Positions 1-12,364 of a stretch of DNA of 64,000 nt are shown one piece after another. Each line of letters begins with the position of its first letter. Position 1 is the stretch's first letter. This DNA is from Magnolia sinica (Eukaryota; Streptophyta; Magnoliopsida; Magnoliales; Magnoliaceae): positions 19,427,586-19,491,585 of the forward strand of contig NC_080589.1 in assembly GCF_029962835.1 (NCBI RefSeq), given 5' to 3'. The notes below the pieces were generated by a model that saw nothing but the letters and a program-made list of their open reading frames with translations, was not told the DNA's origin and made no database searches. A program made the position numbers and the translations under genes.

Positions 1-435
1 GTGGATGTTTAATCGAACATTTTCTTATGGTGTGGTTCACTTAAGATTTGGATCCGCCTCATCTTTAGTTTATGTCCAAAAGTGAACCGAAAAATGGATA
101 GATGGCGTGTATAAAACACATACATCATGGTGGGGCCTACAGAGCTTTGACACTAGCTTACGGGTGTTGGGGTCACAAGCCAAATTGCGTCCGTTAGGCT
201 GGCACTTGCCAGGAAAAGACGCAAGTGCTCGCCGGGGGCGAATGTCTTAGCTGTTAAAAAAAAGGCTCTGTGGAGCCCACCGTGATCTCCATGTGATATC
301 CGTTCCGTCCACCTGTTAATCCGGATGATGTTAGAATTAAAACCTAAAAATCAGGTAGATCGAAATCTCATATGGACCACCGTGATGCTCATTAATTTAA
401 CCCGTTCATAAGGTGAGTCTCGGGAATAAATAAAT
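1..435. repeat. Two GGGCCCAC-family fragments
   Basis: The first 150 bases carry the right end of the dispersed family: a GTGTATAAAACACATACATC block followed by GGTGGGGCC. A second diverged copy starts near 268 (CTCTGTGGAGCCCACCGTGA) and runs to about 415. No open reading frame of interest is present. These fragments abut the RAD5-like pseudogene exon that begins near 446. Confidence 0.6.
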
Positions 436-445
436 ATCAATCAAG

Positions 446-1784
446 ATTTTGACAACAAGAAAACAAAGAATAGTCAGAAAGATCCTCAAACCAAAAGCCC
501 GCCCATAGTTAAAGGAGGAACTCTTGTTGTCTGTCCAATGGCATTGTTAGGCCAGTGGAAGGTAAGATTTGATTTCATTCCATAAAATGTTTACTTCTAA
601 TCCTGTAGTTAAAGTTGGCATTCTTTTAATGATGTAATTGAATGAAAATTTAAAATAGCGCATTATTGTCTGTCCAATGGCATTGTTAGGCCAGTGGAAG
701 GTAAGATTTCATTTTTTTTTTCCAATTGTTGAAATAATCATCACACTTCAGTCAATAGCGCATACAAACACAGCCTTGTTGCCTGATTTTTTATCATTTT
801 AGCTGGTGGGTCTTAAATAAATTACAATAGCCATTGAAATGCCTGTTTTGCAATGGTTACAGAATAATCTGGAAGACCTCTACAGCCTTTTGTGCTTCTT
901 ACACTGCGAACCATGGTACAACTGGGCCTGGTATGTGCATGAAACAACACTACCAACTTAAGAACATGTTTGAACTTCTCGCAAACCAAAACAACATAAA
1001 TGTAAAAGAAAAAGATTTAAGATAAATAAATAAATAAATAAATTGGCCATGTCTCTTTAATTGACTTAGTAGGCAATCTTTAACAAAATTTTTTGCTTTT
1101 TTTTTTTTCAATGAAAAAAGCCATTTCCATAGGAAACATTTGCTCCATTACTGATTTTCAGCATTTTCATTCTTTGCTTGTTGAAAAACAAAAACGTAGA
1201 TTTTTATTTCATTTTTAATTTGAATATCCATTGCGGCATTACCCAAAATGCCTCAACATTCCCAATAGATGAATTACCCACCTGATTTCCTGAGTAATCA
1301 TATGCTGAAAAGATTCTAGATTCTAAGCTAAATGATTGTGCTGAAATCAAAGCTTTCACCTAGGTTTAGTATGGATACATTTTTAACTCTTATGGAATCC
1401 GATGAGTGGTAATGATTCCTCAAATTTGGATTGTGAAATGCATACATATGCAATTTTATCAACTAGAAAACACAAACCAAATAGCCTAAGTTACTTTCAT
1501 GTGAAGTTCCCTCATATGATTAAGCATTGGTTACCAAGAGCGTAAGTTTTTCTAAATAAGAAATAGGCGCACCCACATGCTTGCATGTGGACCACCTCTC
1601 ATGTGAGAAGTGGTAACATGTATATGAAGATCAAACAATAGACACGTTTGATAATTCTCATTCATTGTCGTCTTTTATTCTGCTCCTTGCATTTTCTTTC
1701 TTTCAAGGTGGCAAAAATTGATTCAAAAGCCTTATGAGAGCGGCAATGAGAGAGGATTGAGATTGGTTAAGGTCATCCTAAGGA
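446..1784 (+). pseudogene. RAD5-like SNF2 helicase gene remnant
   Basis: Three collinear exon pieces encode parts of a RAD5/HLTF-type SNF2 ATPase, which in working form remodels DNA in post-replication repair. Exon A (446-561) ends in GGTLVVCPMALLGQWK, the helicase motif Ia region, followed by a GT donor at 562. Exon B (863-930) reads NNLEDLYSLLCFLHCEPWYN then WAW. Exon C (1708 to about 1784) reads WQKLIQKPYESGNERGL then RLVKVILR. The B-C junction is intact: TG at the end of B plus G at the start of C makes one Trp codon, with GT at 931 and AG at 1706-1707. Roughly 120 residues expected between A and B, including the DEAH region, are missing, as is everything after C. No start codon or downstream helicase half is visible. 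It is a broken gene or a fragment captured by a transposon. The family call is from motif recognition, not a search. Confidence 0.72.
666..709 (+). repeat. 44-bp direct repeat of exon A 3' end
   Basis: These 44 bases are identical to 527-570: the last 35 bases of exon A plus the first 9 bases of its intron, including the GT donor. The offset is 139 bp. The two copies therefore carry two identical coding ends (VCPMALLGQWK) and two identical donor sites. A local duplication inside the pseudogene is the simplest explanation. Confidence 0.9.
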
Positions 1785-2042
1785 ACAGTGGGACCTTGTG
1801 TTTTCTCTAGGAGTGGAGCACATCATGGAAGATTTTTTATTTATTTTTATTGTATTCATACAATTGTTGTAAATATATATAATTTTTATTATAAAGTTGC
1901 ACCATATTTGTTCAATATTAATTTTTAATTATATATAATATTCTTTGGTTTTTAAATATAAAAACAAATGTACAGCTTTTATTGGCCATTTGTAAATAAT
2001 GAAAAATGCCATTTCAAAAATGTGAAATTTGACCGTTGGCAA
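1785..2042. other. AT-rich spacer, nothing recognised
   Basis: AT-rich DNA separates RAD5-like exon C from the palindromic region. I see no coding, RNA or repeat signature that I can name. Confidence 0.5.
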
Positions 2043-2190
2043 CATTAAGAACGGCTTAAAACCGTTCCTAAAATTTTGTTCCTAAATTTTGAAACGGTAC
2101 CTGATACGGTATTGAACCGTTCCAGATTTTTTGTGACGCCTCTTTTACGATTTAGGAACGGTTTAAAACCGTTCCTAAACGACTTTTTTG
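2043..2190. mobile_element. CACTA-like subterminal palindromes
   Basis: The motif GGAACGGTT and its complement AACCGTTCC recur several times here. At 2151-2179 there is a perfect inverted repeat with 14-base arms (TTTAGGAACGGTTT) and a single central base; an imperfect one lies at 2046-2075. Clusters of such short palindromes are typical of the subterminal regions of plant En/Spm (CACTA) elements. The terminal CACTA bases and a 3-bp target duplication were not found, so the assignment rests on this motif alone. Confidence 0.4.
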
Positions 2191-3060
2191 GTCCCCTATA
2201 TATTAATTACAAATGAGAATTTTTCTTCATGGCCACCCTAATAGCAATATTAAATGGTATGAAATTACATTAATGAAATTAACACTATTATTACACAATG
2301 ATTACATGTCTGAAAATACCCATCCAATCCCACATTTGGGATCATATTCTTCCTCTGGGAAATATATTGCATTAAGTGAAGCCTGCATTTAGTGGACCAT
2401 AAAATTATTATCAATGGACCACATTTTATTACTAATGTTGGTCACTTGTATACATATGCAACTTGAAGATCATGTGTAAAGGGCGCATACGGATATGGAT
2501 GAAGATGAAAAGCATGAATAAAAAACATGCATCAACCCCGGGTCCACAGATATAATGAACTTTGAAATTCCTACAATATCCACCCTTGGCTCTGGAATAT
2601 ATGAGTATGTAGCCACCCTTTGGATTATAAGCTTTTATCAATTCTTAGGATGATTAGTACTTGGCCATAAATACCTAGCTATGTGATTTGAAAAGTTCTT
2701 ATCAGTACTTGGGATTATAGGTATATAGTCAAGTGGCAATCGTCCAATGGGCAGAAACACTTTAAAAAGCTCTTAGATCGCTCTGGATATATTAGAAAAC
2801 CTCCCCAGATACTCTAAAACCTTTTAGAGATCTATAGACTACTCTATATGGTTTTGCCATTATCTAGAATTCACTGCATGGTACTTATTATAAAGTCTTT
2901 ACACCATGTACATTGCTTCTAATGTATACTGCAGAAAGTTGGTTGTCTTTGACTCAGCCAACCGTACGTAAATATCATGTTTATGGCATGATATTTCCAT
3001 CCAGAAGAATTTATTATGTAATGAGAACCGTCGAGGCATTGTCCTGTCGTCCACTTGGGT
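2191..3060. other. Unassigned non-coding DNA
   Basis: No gene, RNA or recognisable element was seen. Short open frames here lack any familiar motif and have no splice context. Confidence 0.4.
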
Positions 3061-3069
3061 CGGCGATTA

Positions 3070-4240
3070 GTACCTTGAAAAAGGTAGGCCCCATCGTGAA
3101 GAACACAGCTATGGAGAGCAGTCTGTTTTATTGATCAGTGGGCTAAACCATTGGGAACGCAGATTTGGTATTATCCACACGGTCCATCCATTTTTCTATA
3201 TCATTTTAAAGTTAGGACAAAAAATGAGATATTTCCAAGGCTCAAGTGGACCACACAGTGGGGATTAAACACCTACTGTTGAAAACTTTTTGAAGGCCAT
3301 AGAGGTTTTGGATCAAGCTGATATTTTTGTTTTCCCTTCATCCAGGTCTATATGACCTTATAAAAAAGGTTGGATGGAAATTAGCCATAGGGAGGTTTCA
3401 ACATTAGGTGTCATTATCATTGCTACTTTCTGTGGTGTGGTCCACTTGAGGCTTAGATCTGCCTTATTTTTGGATTTGTATACTAAAATGAAATGAAAAA
3501 AATGGATGAACGGTATAGATATAACCCATCATCACGGTTGCCCCTTAGATCGTACCCATGTCCTACATAAGTGGCATGTAGAGTTGTTTTTGTTTCAATT
3601 ATCTATAAACCGTTGTTATGATGGTCTCCACCATCAGTGGCCCACCCAAGGTGGCTTGATCAGATGGTGCAGTGATCTATATAATGCTCGGAGCAGGTTA
3701 AGTTATGATAAGATAGGACACCAATCAATGCATGCAACGTGGCATCTTAAAAGTACATTTCACAAAAAAATAATAAAAATAAAAATAAAAATAAATAATG
3801 AAAATTAAGAAAAATAATTTTAGACAGCACTTGGCCTTTTTTGACTGGTGCTTTATCTTGTCATGGATGACCGGCTCTGATGTATCATTTCCTATTTTCT
3901 CTGTTTAATTGTGGTACAAAGATTTAGAATTTTGCAAATGGATGTGGGGCCTATAATATCAATGGCGTGGACAGCTAAACCCCATAATATTTTTGGATCA
4001 AGCTGATATTTGTGTTTTTCGTCCATCCATGTCTGTTGAGCTGGATAACAAATAAACATCACGTTGGCCATATGAAGGTCTCAAGTGTGGACATTATTAT
4101 TTTCACTGTTTCCTGTGGTGTGGGCCACTTGAGCTTTGGATATGCTTCAATTGTTAGATTAATGCCCTAAAATGATATGGAAAAACGGATGGACAGTGTG
4201 GATAACAGACATGCATGCAATCAGCTTCCAATCTACAAAA
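3070..4240. repeat. GGGCCCAC-family copies
   Basis: Two diverged copies lie roughly at 3070-3560 and 3930-4230. Each begins with a block like ATCCACACGGTCCATCCATT and ends in its approximate inverse (GGATGGACAGTGTGGATAA). The interior holds the family landmarks AGTGGACCACAC, TCAAGCTGATATTT and TGTGGTGTGGTCCACTTGAG. The long imperfect terminal inversion marks a foldback-type non-autonomous DNA transposon. The superfamily is undetermined because I could not fix target duplications. Confidence 0.55.
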
Positions 4241-4364
4241 ATTTCCGCCTGAGCTGTGTACGACAGGTTAGCCAGGAGTTCCTCTGGCCCAGAGGCTTTC
4301 CGAACCTGCTTCCCCCTTCCGGGAGCTGATTGCGTATTGAGCAGCGTAGTTGCATGTTGAGCAA

Positions 4365-5245
4365 ACTCTGTCGGCGCACCATAGATGTACGTGTCTTATC
4401 TATGCTGTCCATCCGTTTTTCTAAATCATTTTAGGGCATGATCCTAAAATTAAAGAATATCTAAGGGCGTGTTTGGACAGGCGGATTGGAAGGGATTGGA
4501 TTGTATTGGAAGGGATTGGAAGGAGCAATCCCGAAATTGGCCGGGCGTGCCAAACAGGCACGTTGAACTTCTGCCGGATATAGCAATCCCATGGGATTGC
4601 CAGCAATCCACTGACATCACCATCATTATCTTGAAATCCACCCAATCCCTCCTAATCCCATCTATTTTGCCTGGGACGTGTTTGGGATGGATTGGAAGGG
4701 ATTGGCTGGGCATAATCCCGGAATTGGCCAAGCATGCCAAACAGACTCGGTGGTGAAATCCCTGGGTATAGCAATCCCAGCAACCCACCAACGCAGCCAT
4801 CATTACCTTGAAATAGCTGCCATCCACCCTAATACAATCCAATCCCATGGAATGGGCCCATCCAAACACGCCCTAAAGCTCAAGTGAACCGCACCATAGG
4901 AAACAATGGGATAATGATGCCTGCCGTGGGCCCCACAGTGATGTTTATTTGTCATGTTACCTGTTTATGAGGTCACAAAGAAACTCGAATAAAGGGAAAA
5001 CACAAATATCAGCTTATCCAAAACTTCTGCAGCTCCCAAGGAGTCTTCAACCATAGTCTTTTAATTCACATTATTTCCTGTAATGTGGTACACTTGAGCG
5101 TTGGATATGCTTCAATTTTGAGATGATTTTAAAACGAACTGATAAATATATGGGCTCACAATTTTGAGCTCTTGCTCTAAAATGAGCAAACAAAATAGAT
5201 GAATAACATGGATAAGATACATCATGGTGGGCCTATAGAGTTAAT
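4365..5245. repeat. GGGCCCAC-family copy split by a MITE
   Basis: The left end (CTATGCTGTCCATCCGTTTT) and right end (ATAAGATACATCATGGTGGG) belong to one copy of the dispersed family. It is interrupted after TAA at 4462-4464 by the Tourist-like MITE 4465-4873 and resumes at AGCTCAAGTG. The dispersed copy is therefore older than the MITE insertion. Confidence 0.7.
4465..4873. mobile_element. Dimeric Tourist-like (PIF/Harbinger) MITE
   Basis: The element starts GGGCGTGTTTGG and ends in the exact inverse CCAAACACGCCC. It is flanked by a 3-bp direct repeat TAA (4462-4464 and 4874-4876), the TWA-type target duplication of PIF/Harbinger elements. The interior is a head-to-tail dimer: a second near-terminal sequence (GGGACGTGTTTGGGATGGAT) begins near 4673, and both halves contain GGATTGGAAGGGATTGG and diverged ATCCC-rich blocks. 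It encodes no transposase, so it would have to be moved in trans. Confidence 0.85.
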
Positions 5246-5307
5246 TCAGTAAGCTATAGCCTACTGCTGGGACGTGGATTGCATACTGACACTACTGGTT
5301 GCTACTG

Positions 5308-5690
5308 GATGGAGCTCCGTGAGCCCACCATGATTTATGTGTTTTATCCTGTGTCTAATCATTGTGTCACCTTATTTTAAGGTATAAACCAAATCTCAAG
5401 TGGACCACACCACAACAAAACAGTGGTGATCGAATGCCCACCGTTGAAAACTTTCTAAGGCCCACTATAATGTTTATTTACCATCCAACTTGTGGATTAA
5501 GTCACATCATGCATGAAAAGAAAACACAAATATCAGCTTGATCTAAAACTTTCGTGACACTAAGAAGTTTTTAATTGTGGGCATTCAATCACACTATTTC
5601 CCATGGTGTGGTCCACCTGAGATCTAAAATGAACTGGAAAAATGGATGAACGAGTGGATAAAAATCATACATCATTTTGGGGCCACCGAG
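5308..5690. repeat. GGGCCCAC-family copy
   Basis: A copy running from GAGCCCACCATGATTTATGT to GTGGATAAAAATCATACATC. The internal landmarks AAGTGGACCACACC and ATCAGCTTGATC are both present. Non-coding. Confidence 0.6.
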
Positions 5691-5829
5691 GGAGTGTTAG
5701 CATGCAATCCGCATTCCTTCCGCCCCACCATATATATGATGACTCTGGTGTTCATCTCAAATTCCTCACTTGAGATGGTCATGTGGAAAAATCCCACTCA
5801 TAAGAATATCGTAATCTATACAAAGTGAT

Positions 5830-6550
5830 TTTAGAAAGGCCGGTCCACAAAATCATTTTCCGACTCACCTTCACAAAAGAGGCTGCCTGGGACCTTGTAT
5901 TTGGAGGCATTTGAGAAAATTTGAGTGTATTCTAAATACAATTACCTGTTTTGGCATGATATATTTGGTAGTAAATGAAATCAAAGTTATTTTAAATACA
6001 CACTTTAAGTGTGTTAGGAAATCTCAGGATTTTACTGAGGTTCAAGTATATTTGAAGTGAAACACATTTTTTATTTACTATATATATATAGCGGACTAAT
6101 GATGCTCCAAAACAATCTAATAATTGATTGCAATATTAAAATCACATCAATAGAATGATACGAAATATCCAATATTGGCAATTTAAACCGATGTTTAAAA
6201 AAATATCAATGAGATGCTCATTTGTAATTTATACATTTATGTCCCATCCAAGGCTTGTTGTTTTTAAATTTTTACCCGAAGTATATATTTAATTGAGTTT
6301 GTTATAATCCTTCCGGCAAATATCACATATACATGCTAATTTAATATTTTAAAGCAGTCTAAGTTAAATGAATTTATAACCTATGAATATATTAAAAAAA
6401 TCCAAGTACATTTCAAATACAAGCTCCAAATAAGAAATTTGGATTCCATTGCATTTCAATTATAAGTTGCCAAACTCAGTTAGGATTTGAATTAGTTGAT
6501 TTGGGTGTTTATTTGAACGGTTGAATTCAATGTATTCCAAATAAGCCATA
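5830..6550. other. AT-rich DNA, nothing recognised
   Basis: Long AT-rich stretch with short TATATA runs (about 6080-6091). No coding or element signature was identified. Confidence 0.4.
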
Positions 6551-6554
6551 AGGG

Positions 6555-7025
6555 GGTGTTTGGCGCAGATTATTAGATTGGATTAGGTGGGATTGAATTG
6601 CATTTGGTCGCGCACAATTCCACCTGACATTTGGGGAGGATGTGATTGGTTGACATTAGGTGGAATGAAATTACATTTGATCACATGCATGAATTTCATG
6701 AATTTTGAAATCCAGTACACATGTGGGCCCCACATTGATGCATGTGTTTATCCATGCCGTCCATCCATATACACCCTTTATACATTATGATTATATATGT
6801 GATCAAGTGAACGACATCCATTGTGAATTTGGTCCGTTGATTACAATTCCACGGACCACAAGACATGATTTTGCTTAATCAAGTGTTTTCGTAACAAAAA
6901 TATTATCCCAAACATTGGATTGGATGGCTATAATACATATTATTTCCGGGCATGCAATCATTGTGCAATAATAATGTTAATCCCATCTAATACAATTTAA
7001 TACCATTCAATTCCACTGGCCAACG
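6555..7025. mobile_element. Degenerate Tourist-like MITE (tentative)
   Basis: After TAA at 6549-6551 the sequence GGGGGTGTTTGGCGCAG resembles the terminus of the dimeric MITEs, and TAGATTGGATTAGGTGGGAT follows. The other end is poor: CCATTCAATTCCACTGGCCA followed by ACGGTTA near 7025. A fragment of the GGGCCCAC family (GTGGGCCCCACATTGATG, 6723-6740) lies inside. The boundaries are approximate. Confidence 0.35.
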
Positions 7026-7764
7026 GTTAGGATCATCTATGATTGGTTAGATTCTTTCCATTTTGATGCTATAATATACAAGTTTTAGATCAACGGTTAG
7101 GATCATCACGTTGTAGGGCAGACGGGGCAAGCAAAAAGCCACGTCTCCACAGCAGGTGATGCTCTTGATGGTCCCACTTTTCCGCAGCCCGCATGTCCTG
7201 CGAATGGTAAGCCTACGATGGGACGGTTGCACGAATCATTCCTCACTTTAAAAGATTTAATACTCTGGCAGAGTGTGAATGTCAATACGTACGCATTTTA
7301 AAATTGCACACGTGGCACACATCGACTCAAATTGAACCATTCAAATGCGTGAACATGTAGACAGATAATCATTCAAGATTCAAATTGACAGAAAGATCCT
7401 AACCTTTGATTAGCCGACATTTTCCTTGTTCAATTTGGGTCGTCAAATGCTTTCCATCATAACCCTTCATTAAATGACCACCAGTCAGATAAACAGAAAA
7501 TCAAACAACAGTAATTTTCAGCTCACAAGACATACTATATTAATTCCCACTACTTGAACGGTTTAATTTAGTATCCATATGACAGGCGTGAAGTTTCTGA
7601 GTGCATGCGTATCAAGCATCACACAATGCCAGTGTATTAAAGCTTATTTCTTTAAATTGAATTCGAAGAAGCTAAGAATTATTAGCAGGAGATCGTGGCC
7701 GTACGTTGGAGCCACCACGCGGAGAGTGGCTGGACACTCCATCGGGTGTTTCTTCGCGTGACTA
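7026..7764. other. Unassigned non-coding DNA
   Basis: A phrase of the form TCAACGGTTAGGATCATC appears twice (about 7022 and 7091), suggesting a small local duplication. No gene or RNA was recognised. Confidence 0.35.
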
Positions 7765-9560
7765 GAAGTGGGCCCCACCATGTCGATTCCTGTTTTACCT
7801 AAAACGAGATCCGTCAACGAGGTTAATGGTTCTTGTTCCCCGCTTTCCCCAAATACCCTACAAAAATGGCATATTCTCTCTTCACGCAATCAAACGGGTC
7901 ATGACATGAACGGTGTCCCGATGGAGACTTTTTTTTTAGGTGATCAGGACCGTCAAAATGGTGGGAACCACTTTGGACGGTGGGTACATCTAAATTATTC
8001 GATACGTAATGATCTTAGTCATCCAATATATGACATTTTTTGGACTTGTATTATTTTTCTTGAATGTCTTCCGAGTTAGCTGATTTTTGCAGAATTCCAA
8101 TCCAGGTATCAGTTCAACGGCTTGGATTGCGTGTAGTTGGGAACTTTGTGGGGGCCACAGAGATTCCCGTGACAAATCCAATCCGTTCATCAGTTTTTTT
8201 AAGACAACAATAGTCAAAATTCTAAAATCAGGCCGATCCAGAACTTTTGTGGACCACACCACACTAAACAGAAGGGATTGAATGCCCACCATTAGAACCT
8301 TTATGGAGACCATGGAAGTTTTTAATCAGGATGATATAGGTGCCTACAGTTTATCTGAGTAGCAGTAACCCTATGAACGGTTTGGATAGCATATAAACAT
8401 CATGTTCCGCCCCAGGAAGGTTTCAACGGAGGATGTTTGTGGTTCCACCGATTCTTGTGGGGTGAGCTTTCAAAACTGATGTGCGGAGTGGTTTGGTGGG
8501 AAGCGGATTGGCCACTCCCCCGGCCACTAGCCTTGTGGCTGGTGGTTCGGGCTCTGTGGGCCCCAACATGATGTGTGTGTTTCATCCATGCCGTTTATCC
8601 ATTTTTACAAATCATTTTATAGTTTAATACAAAAAATTAGAGAGATATAAATCTTAGGTGGACCACACCACAGTAAAACAATGATGATTGAATATCCACC
8701 ATTAAAATCTTCCTTAGGCCCACTATACTGTTTATTTGACACCCAATATACTGATTAGGCCATAGAAACCTCGATGAAGGGAAAAAACAAAAATCAGCCT
8801 GATCGAAAACTTTTATGCCCCAAAAAGTTGGTAACGGTTGACATTCATTCAACACTGTTTCCTGTAACGTGGTCTACTTGAGATTAAGATATACATCATT
8901 TTTCTTCTTATACCCTAAAATGCTCTAGAAAAATAGATATATGGCATGAATGAAACATATACATCATTGTGGGGCCCACATAGCACCGACCACCAGTAAT
9001 TGGCCTGTGGCAGGGGGAGTAGCCAATCCGTTTCCGGATTTTTGAACGGAGTCTCCAGGGGACGCCCACAGCTTCCAACTACAGGGAAGCGGATTGGCTG
9101 ATGTGGGTATTCAAAGCAGATCAAATTTACATGGCCCCAAAATGATGTATTTATTATATCCACACCGTTCATCCATTTTGTGAGATCATTTTGGTCCATG
9201 ATACAAAAAATAATTAATATCCAAATCTTAAGTAGACCCCACCAGAAATAGCAGTGGGACAATGATTCTCACGGTTAAAACATTCATAGATCCCACCATA
9301 GCATTTATTTTCCATCAATCTACTCATAAGGTCACACAGACCTGGATGAAGAGCAAAAACAAATATAATATCGATCCAAAACTGCTGTGACCCGAGGAAG
9401 GTTTCAATGGCAGAAGTTCAATCCCATCTTTTTGCATTGTCGTACACTTGATCTCTGGATCAATCTTCTTTTTAGGTTAAAGCCTTAGGACGAGTTTTCT
9501 AGATGAAAGGACGGTTGAGATATAACACATACTTCGTGATGAGACCCACAAAACTTGGTG
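7765..9560. repeat. Cluster of GGGCCCAC-family copies
   Basis: Three or more copies are packed here: a partial copy about 8080-8430, a full one about 8535-8990 (GTGGGCCCCAACATGATG to CATCATTGTGGGGCCCACA) and another about 9110-9560. Between copies lie short segments with motifs such as AGCGGATTGGC. The full copy has long imperfect inverted ends that could fold into a hairpin. No coding region was found. Confidence 0.55.
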
Positions 9561-10164
9561 ACGTCAACGCATCAGCCAGTCCGCTTCCCAACTGCAGGAA
9601 CTTCCTGTGCCTGGGTTCCATCAGGACACGCTTGACGTTTGATGGATGAGTACCTCGTTCGTCAATTCCAAGGACAGAGGAAGACCGTTGCTTTTGACGT
9701 GGGCTTAAATATATAGGAAATTATAGATTTGTTTTGATACAACGCGAGAGCACTGAATTAGATACTCAGCTGTGAGAATTATGGAACGCACTACCGTCGG
9801 TTTGGAGCCCACTCCATAATGGGAAATATAATCTTCTATTGCCATGAGTAGATGCGAATCCATGCAAATGTAATGATGGGGAGCCTTTCTCAGTCCAAAT
9901 CCTAGCCGTACATCAAGTGGGCCACGCGGGTGCACTGAATTGAGACTATTCCCAAGTTTTCATTGTCAAGTGGGTTAGTGGTTTGTTGGCCAGTCGGTCA
10001 TTATGGTGGGTCCTACCTACTGCGCTACTCGGATACCCCACACGTGTGCAAGGTTGGCACACGTGGCTACATGTAAAGGCGCATGCGGGGAGGTGGTAAC
10101 GATTCCAACAAACCTTTTTACGTGGATTGCGTCCTGCCACCGCTGGATAGAAATTGGTACATGC
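9561..10164. other. Unassigned non-coding DNA
   Basis: Mixed-composition sequence with no recognised gene, RNA or element ends. Confidence 0.35.
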
Positions 10165-10605
10165 ACGGGCTCTGTGTGTCCCACTGTGATATATGAACTT
10201 TATCCACACCGTTCATCCATTTTTCCATATCATTTTACTCCATCAACCAGAAAATTAGACAGACCCAATTCTTAATAAGATCACACCAGAGAAGAAATAC
10301 TAACAATGACATTCACCTTTGAAATCTTCCTTGGGCCCGCCATGATTCTTTTTTTCAATATAACCTTTTCATAAGGTTACATGTTCCTGGATGAAGGGAA
10401 AACACAAATTTCATCTTGATTCAAAACTTCTGTGGCTCCCACTGAGTTTTTAACGGTGATAGTTCAATTCTCACTGTGTGGTTCACTTGAGGTTTGAATA
10501 TGCCTTATTTTCAGGTTAATATCTTAAAGTGATCTGAAAAAATGAATGAACGGCGTGGATAAATCCTGTATATCACGATGGGACAAACGGTACCCCTGCA
10601 TGAAC
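10165..10605. repeat. GGGCCCAC-family copy
   Basis: Runs from CTCTGTGTGTCCCACTGTGA to ATATCACGATGGGACAAACG with matching inverted inner ends (CCACACCGTTCATCC and GAATGAACGGCGTGG). Non-coding. Confidence 0.6.
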
Positions 10606-11872
10606 CGATTCTGTCCATAGAAAAAGAAGTCCCGAAAGCAAAAGACAAGAGGCTAGGCGCAGACCCGACAAGCTCCACAACCAGCCAACTCAAGCCGTAC
10701 GATTGTCGACACAGATACAAACGTCCACAGACAAGCAACAACACAAATTTAAAATATATACATACATCATATAAAACAAGCAAGATCTTTGTAAAGTGTC
10801 ATTCTGGAATCCTACCAGCTTAGGTTTTTGGTCCACCATTTTGGAACCTACTTAAATAGGGTCTAGTCTAAGTTTGAGAGGAGACGAGAATTCTGGGAAC
10901 ACATGAACCGTATCGCTAACCTAATTACTAAAGTTTGGGTAGAAAATGAGATCTTTTTTCTAAAGATAGTTAATTTTGGAACTATTATATGCCTGAGTTT
11001 CAATTTGTAATCATTTAACAGATTTTTCTTTGCTCGTGTTAACAAACAATTCCAAATACCTCGATGTTCTTAGAACAAGTCAAATTTAAATAGAAATGAT
11101 TCAAAGCACTTCTCTCTACACTAGTTTGAAAATGCAAGGACCGGATTATATGAATACATGAAATATAAGTTTTTCAATCTTAAAGTGAGTAAACATAATT
11201 TCATACTCAATCTTATAGATTTTTTTAGTTACACACTCACACCTCTCACATACTCACGCACTCACACCACAATGGGTACTTGATCTCTTAAATACATGTA
11301 TAATTATGTGAAAACTCGTATTCAATGAAAGTTGTATGTACGACTCGGAGGGATTCTAACTAGCTTCACAAAATTCAACCTTTTCAAAGGTTAAATTTGA
11401 ATTCAAAGCACAATTTTTAAAAAACTAATTTTAGTAAGCAAATATTTAAGAATTTAAGTCCCTCAGTGGCCCAAAGTCTTCAATTTAGTCATATGAGAAA
11501 TTTTTTTATAAGTGTAGATAGGATTAAATGTCTTTTACTATTTTAGCAAGCATTCTTTTTAACATTAAGTGTAAAGTAATTTATTTTGAGTTTGTTGGTA
11601 GGGAATCCGGCCACATGGTATACGTTTAAGATTTGCAGGCATACTAGAACTGATTGGGTTCGATTCAAACCGAAACAATCAACCCCTGTCATTAATAAGA
11701 TAAAGTGGTCGAATGGTCGGGAGACCAACCATCTATTCAACTAACTGTTAAATGCTCTCCTTTCTGTTTAAATGTTTATATATTTGTTTCAGTGTGTAGC
11801 CCTTAGTTTTATGCAATAACTTCTTTCTATAGTCTTTCACATCGGAGGAAACTTTGTGATAATAGCCCCGAC
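10606..11872. other. Unassigned DNA left of the copia fragment
   Basis: No recognisable gene. The right edge at about 11,873 is where similarity to a copia Gag protein stops on the minus strand, so this edge is a truncation breakpoint. Confidence 0.35.
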
Positions 11873-12364
11873 TTAGAATGATTTAGGAAGATCAATCTTA
11901 ATGACTTTAATTTTGTTTACTATTAGCCGCAATTCTTGGATTTGACCTAGCAACCATTTGTTATCTACCATATTATAGTCGAAGTACTTGGCTATCAGGA
12001 ACTTGTTGGTACCTTCTTTTTTAGCTTTGTATTTGAACTCAAGGGTGGTCCAAATTTCTTTTGCAGACGATGTTTGTGTGTACAGATCGTACAGTCGATC
12101 GAAGAGCGCATTCAGAATTTGTCCACAGCACAGGAGTTCGTCTTCAACACATTTGTTGCGGGCAACGATATGTTCAGGTGTGTCTTTGTCGGTTGCTTCT
12201 GGCAACGGCTGCATATTTAGATCTAAGATATAAAAGATCTTCAATACCGTTAAAAGGAACTTGATCTTATCTTGCCACCTAGTGAAATTGGTTCCATCGA
12301 ACTGATCAAGGCGAATCAAGTCCTGATTCATCAGTTTGATGGATGATACGCTTTCAGTTTCCAT
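11873..12364 (-). pseudogene. Ty1/copia Gag, N-terminal part only
   Basis: A 163-residue frame starts at ATG 12364 and ends at TAA 11873. It contains RLDQFDGTNFTRWQDKIKFL near residues 18-37 and later the DLYTQTSSAKEIWTTLEFKY region with LIAKYFDYNMVDN. This is the UBN2/DUF4219-type Gag pattern of plant Ty1/copia retrotransposons (virus-like particle coat). Copia Gag is normally followed by a CCHC zinc knuckle and then protease, integrase and RT; none is present, so the element is cut off just after the Gag N-terminus. Its leader and probable LTR lie to the right and are split by a solo LTR. Confidence 0.8.

Noticed and set aside
4450-4869. 139-codon minus-strand frame in the MITE
   Set aside because: It is an artefact of the GGATTGG/CCAATCC repeats in the dimeric MITE.
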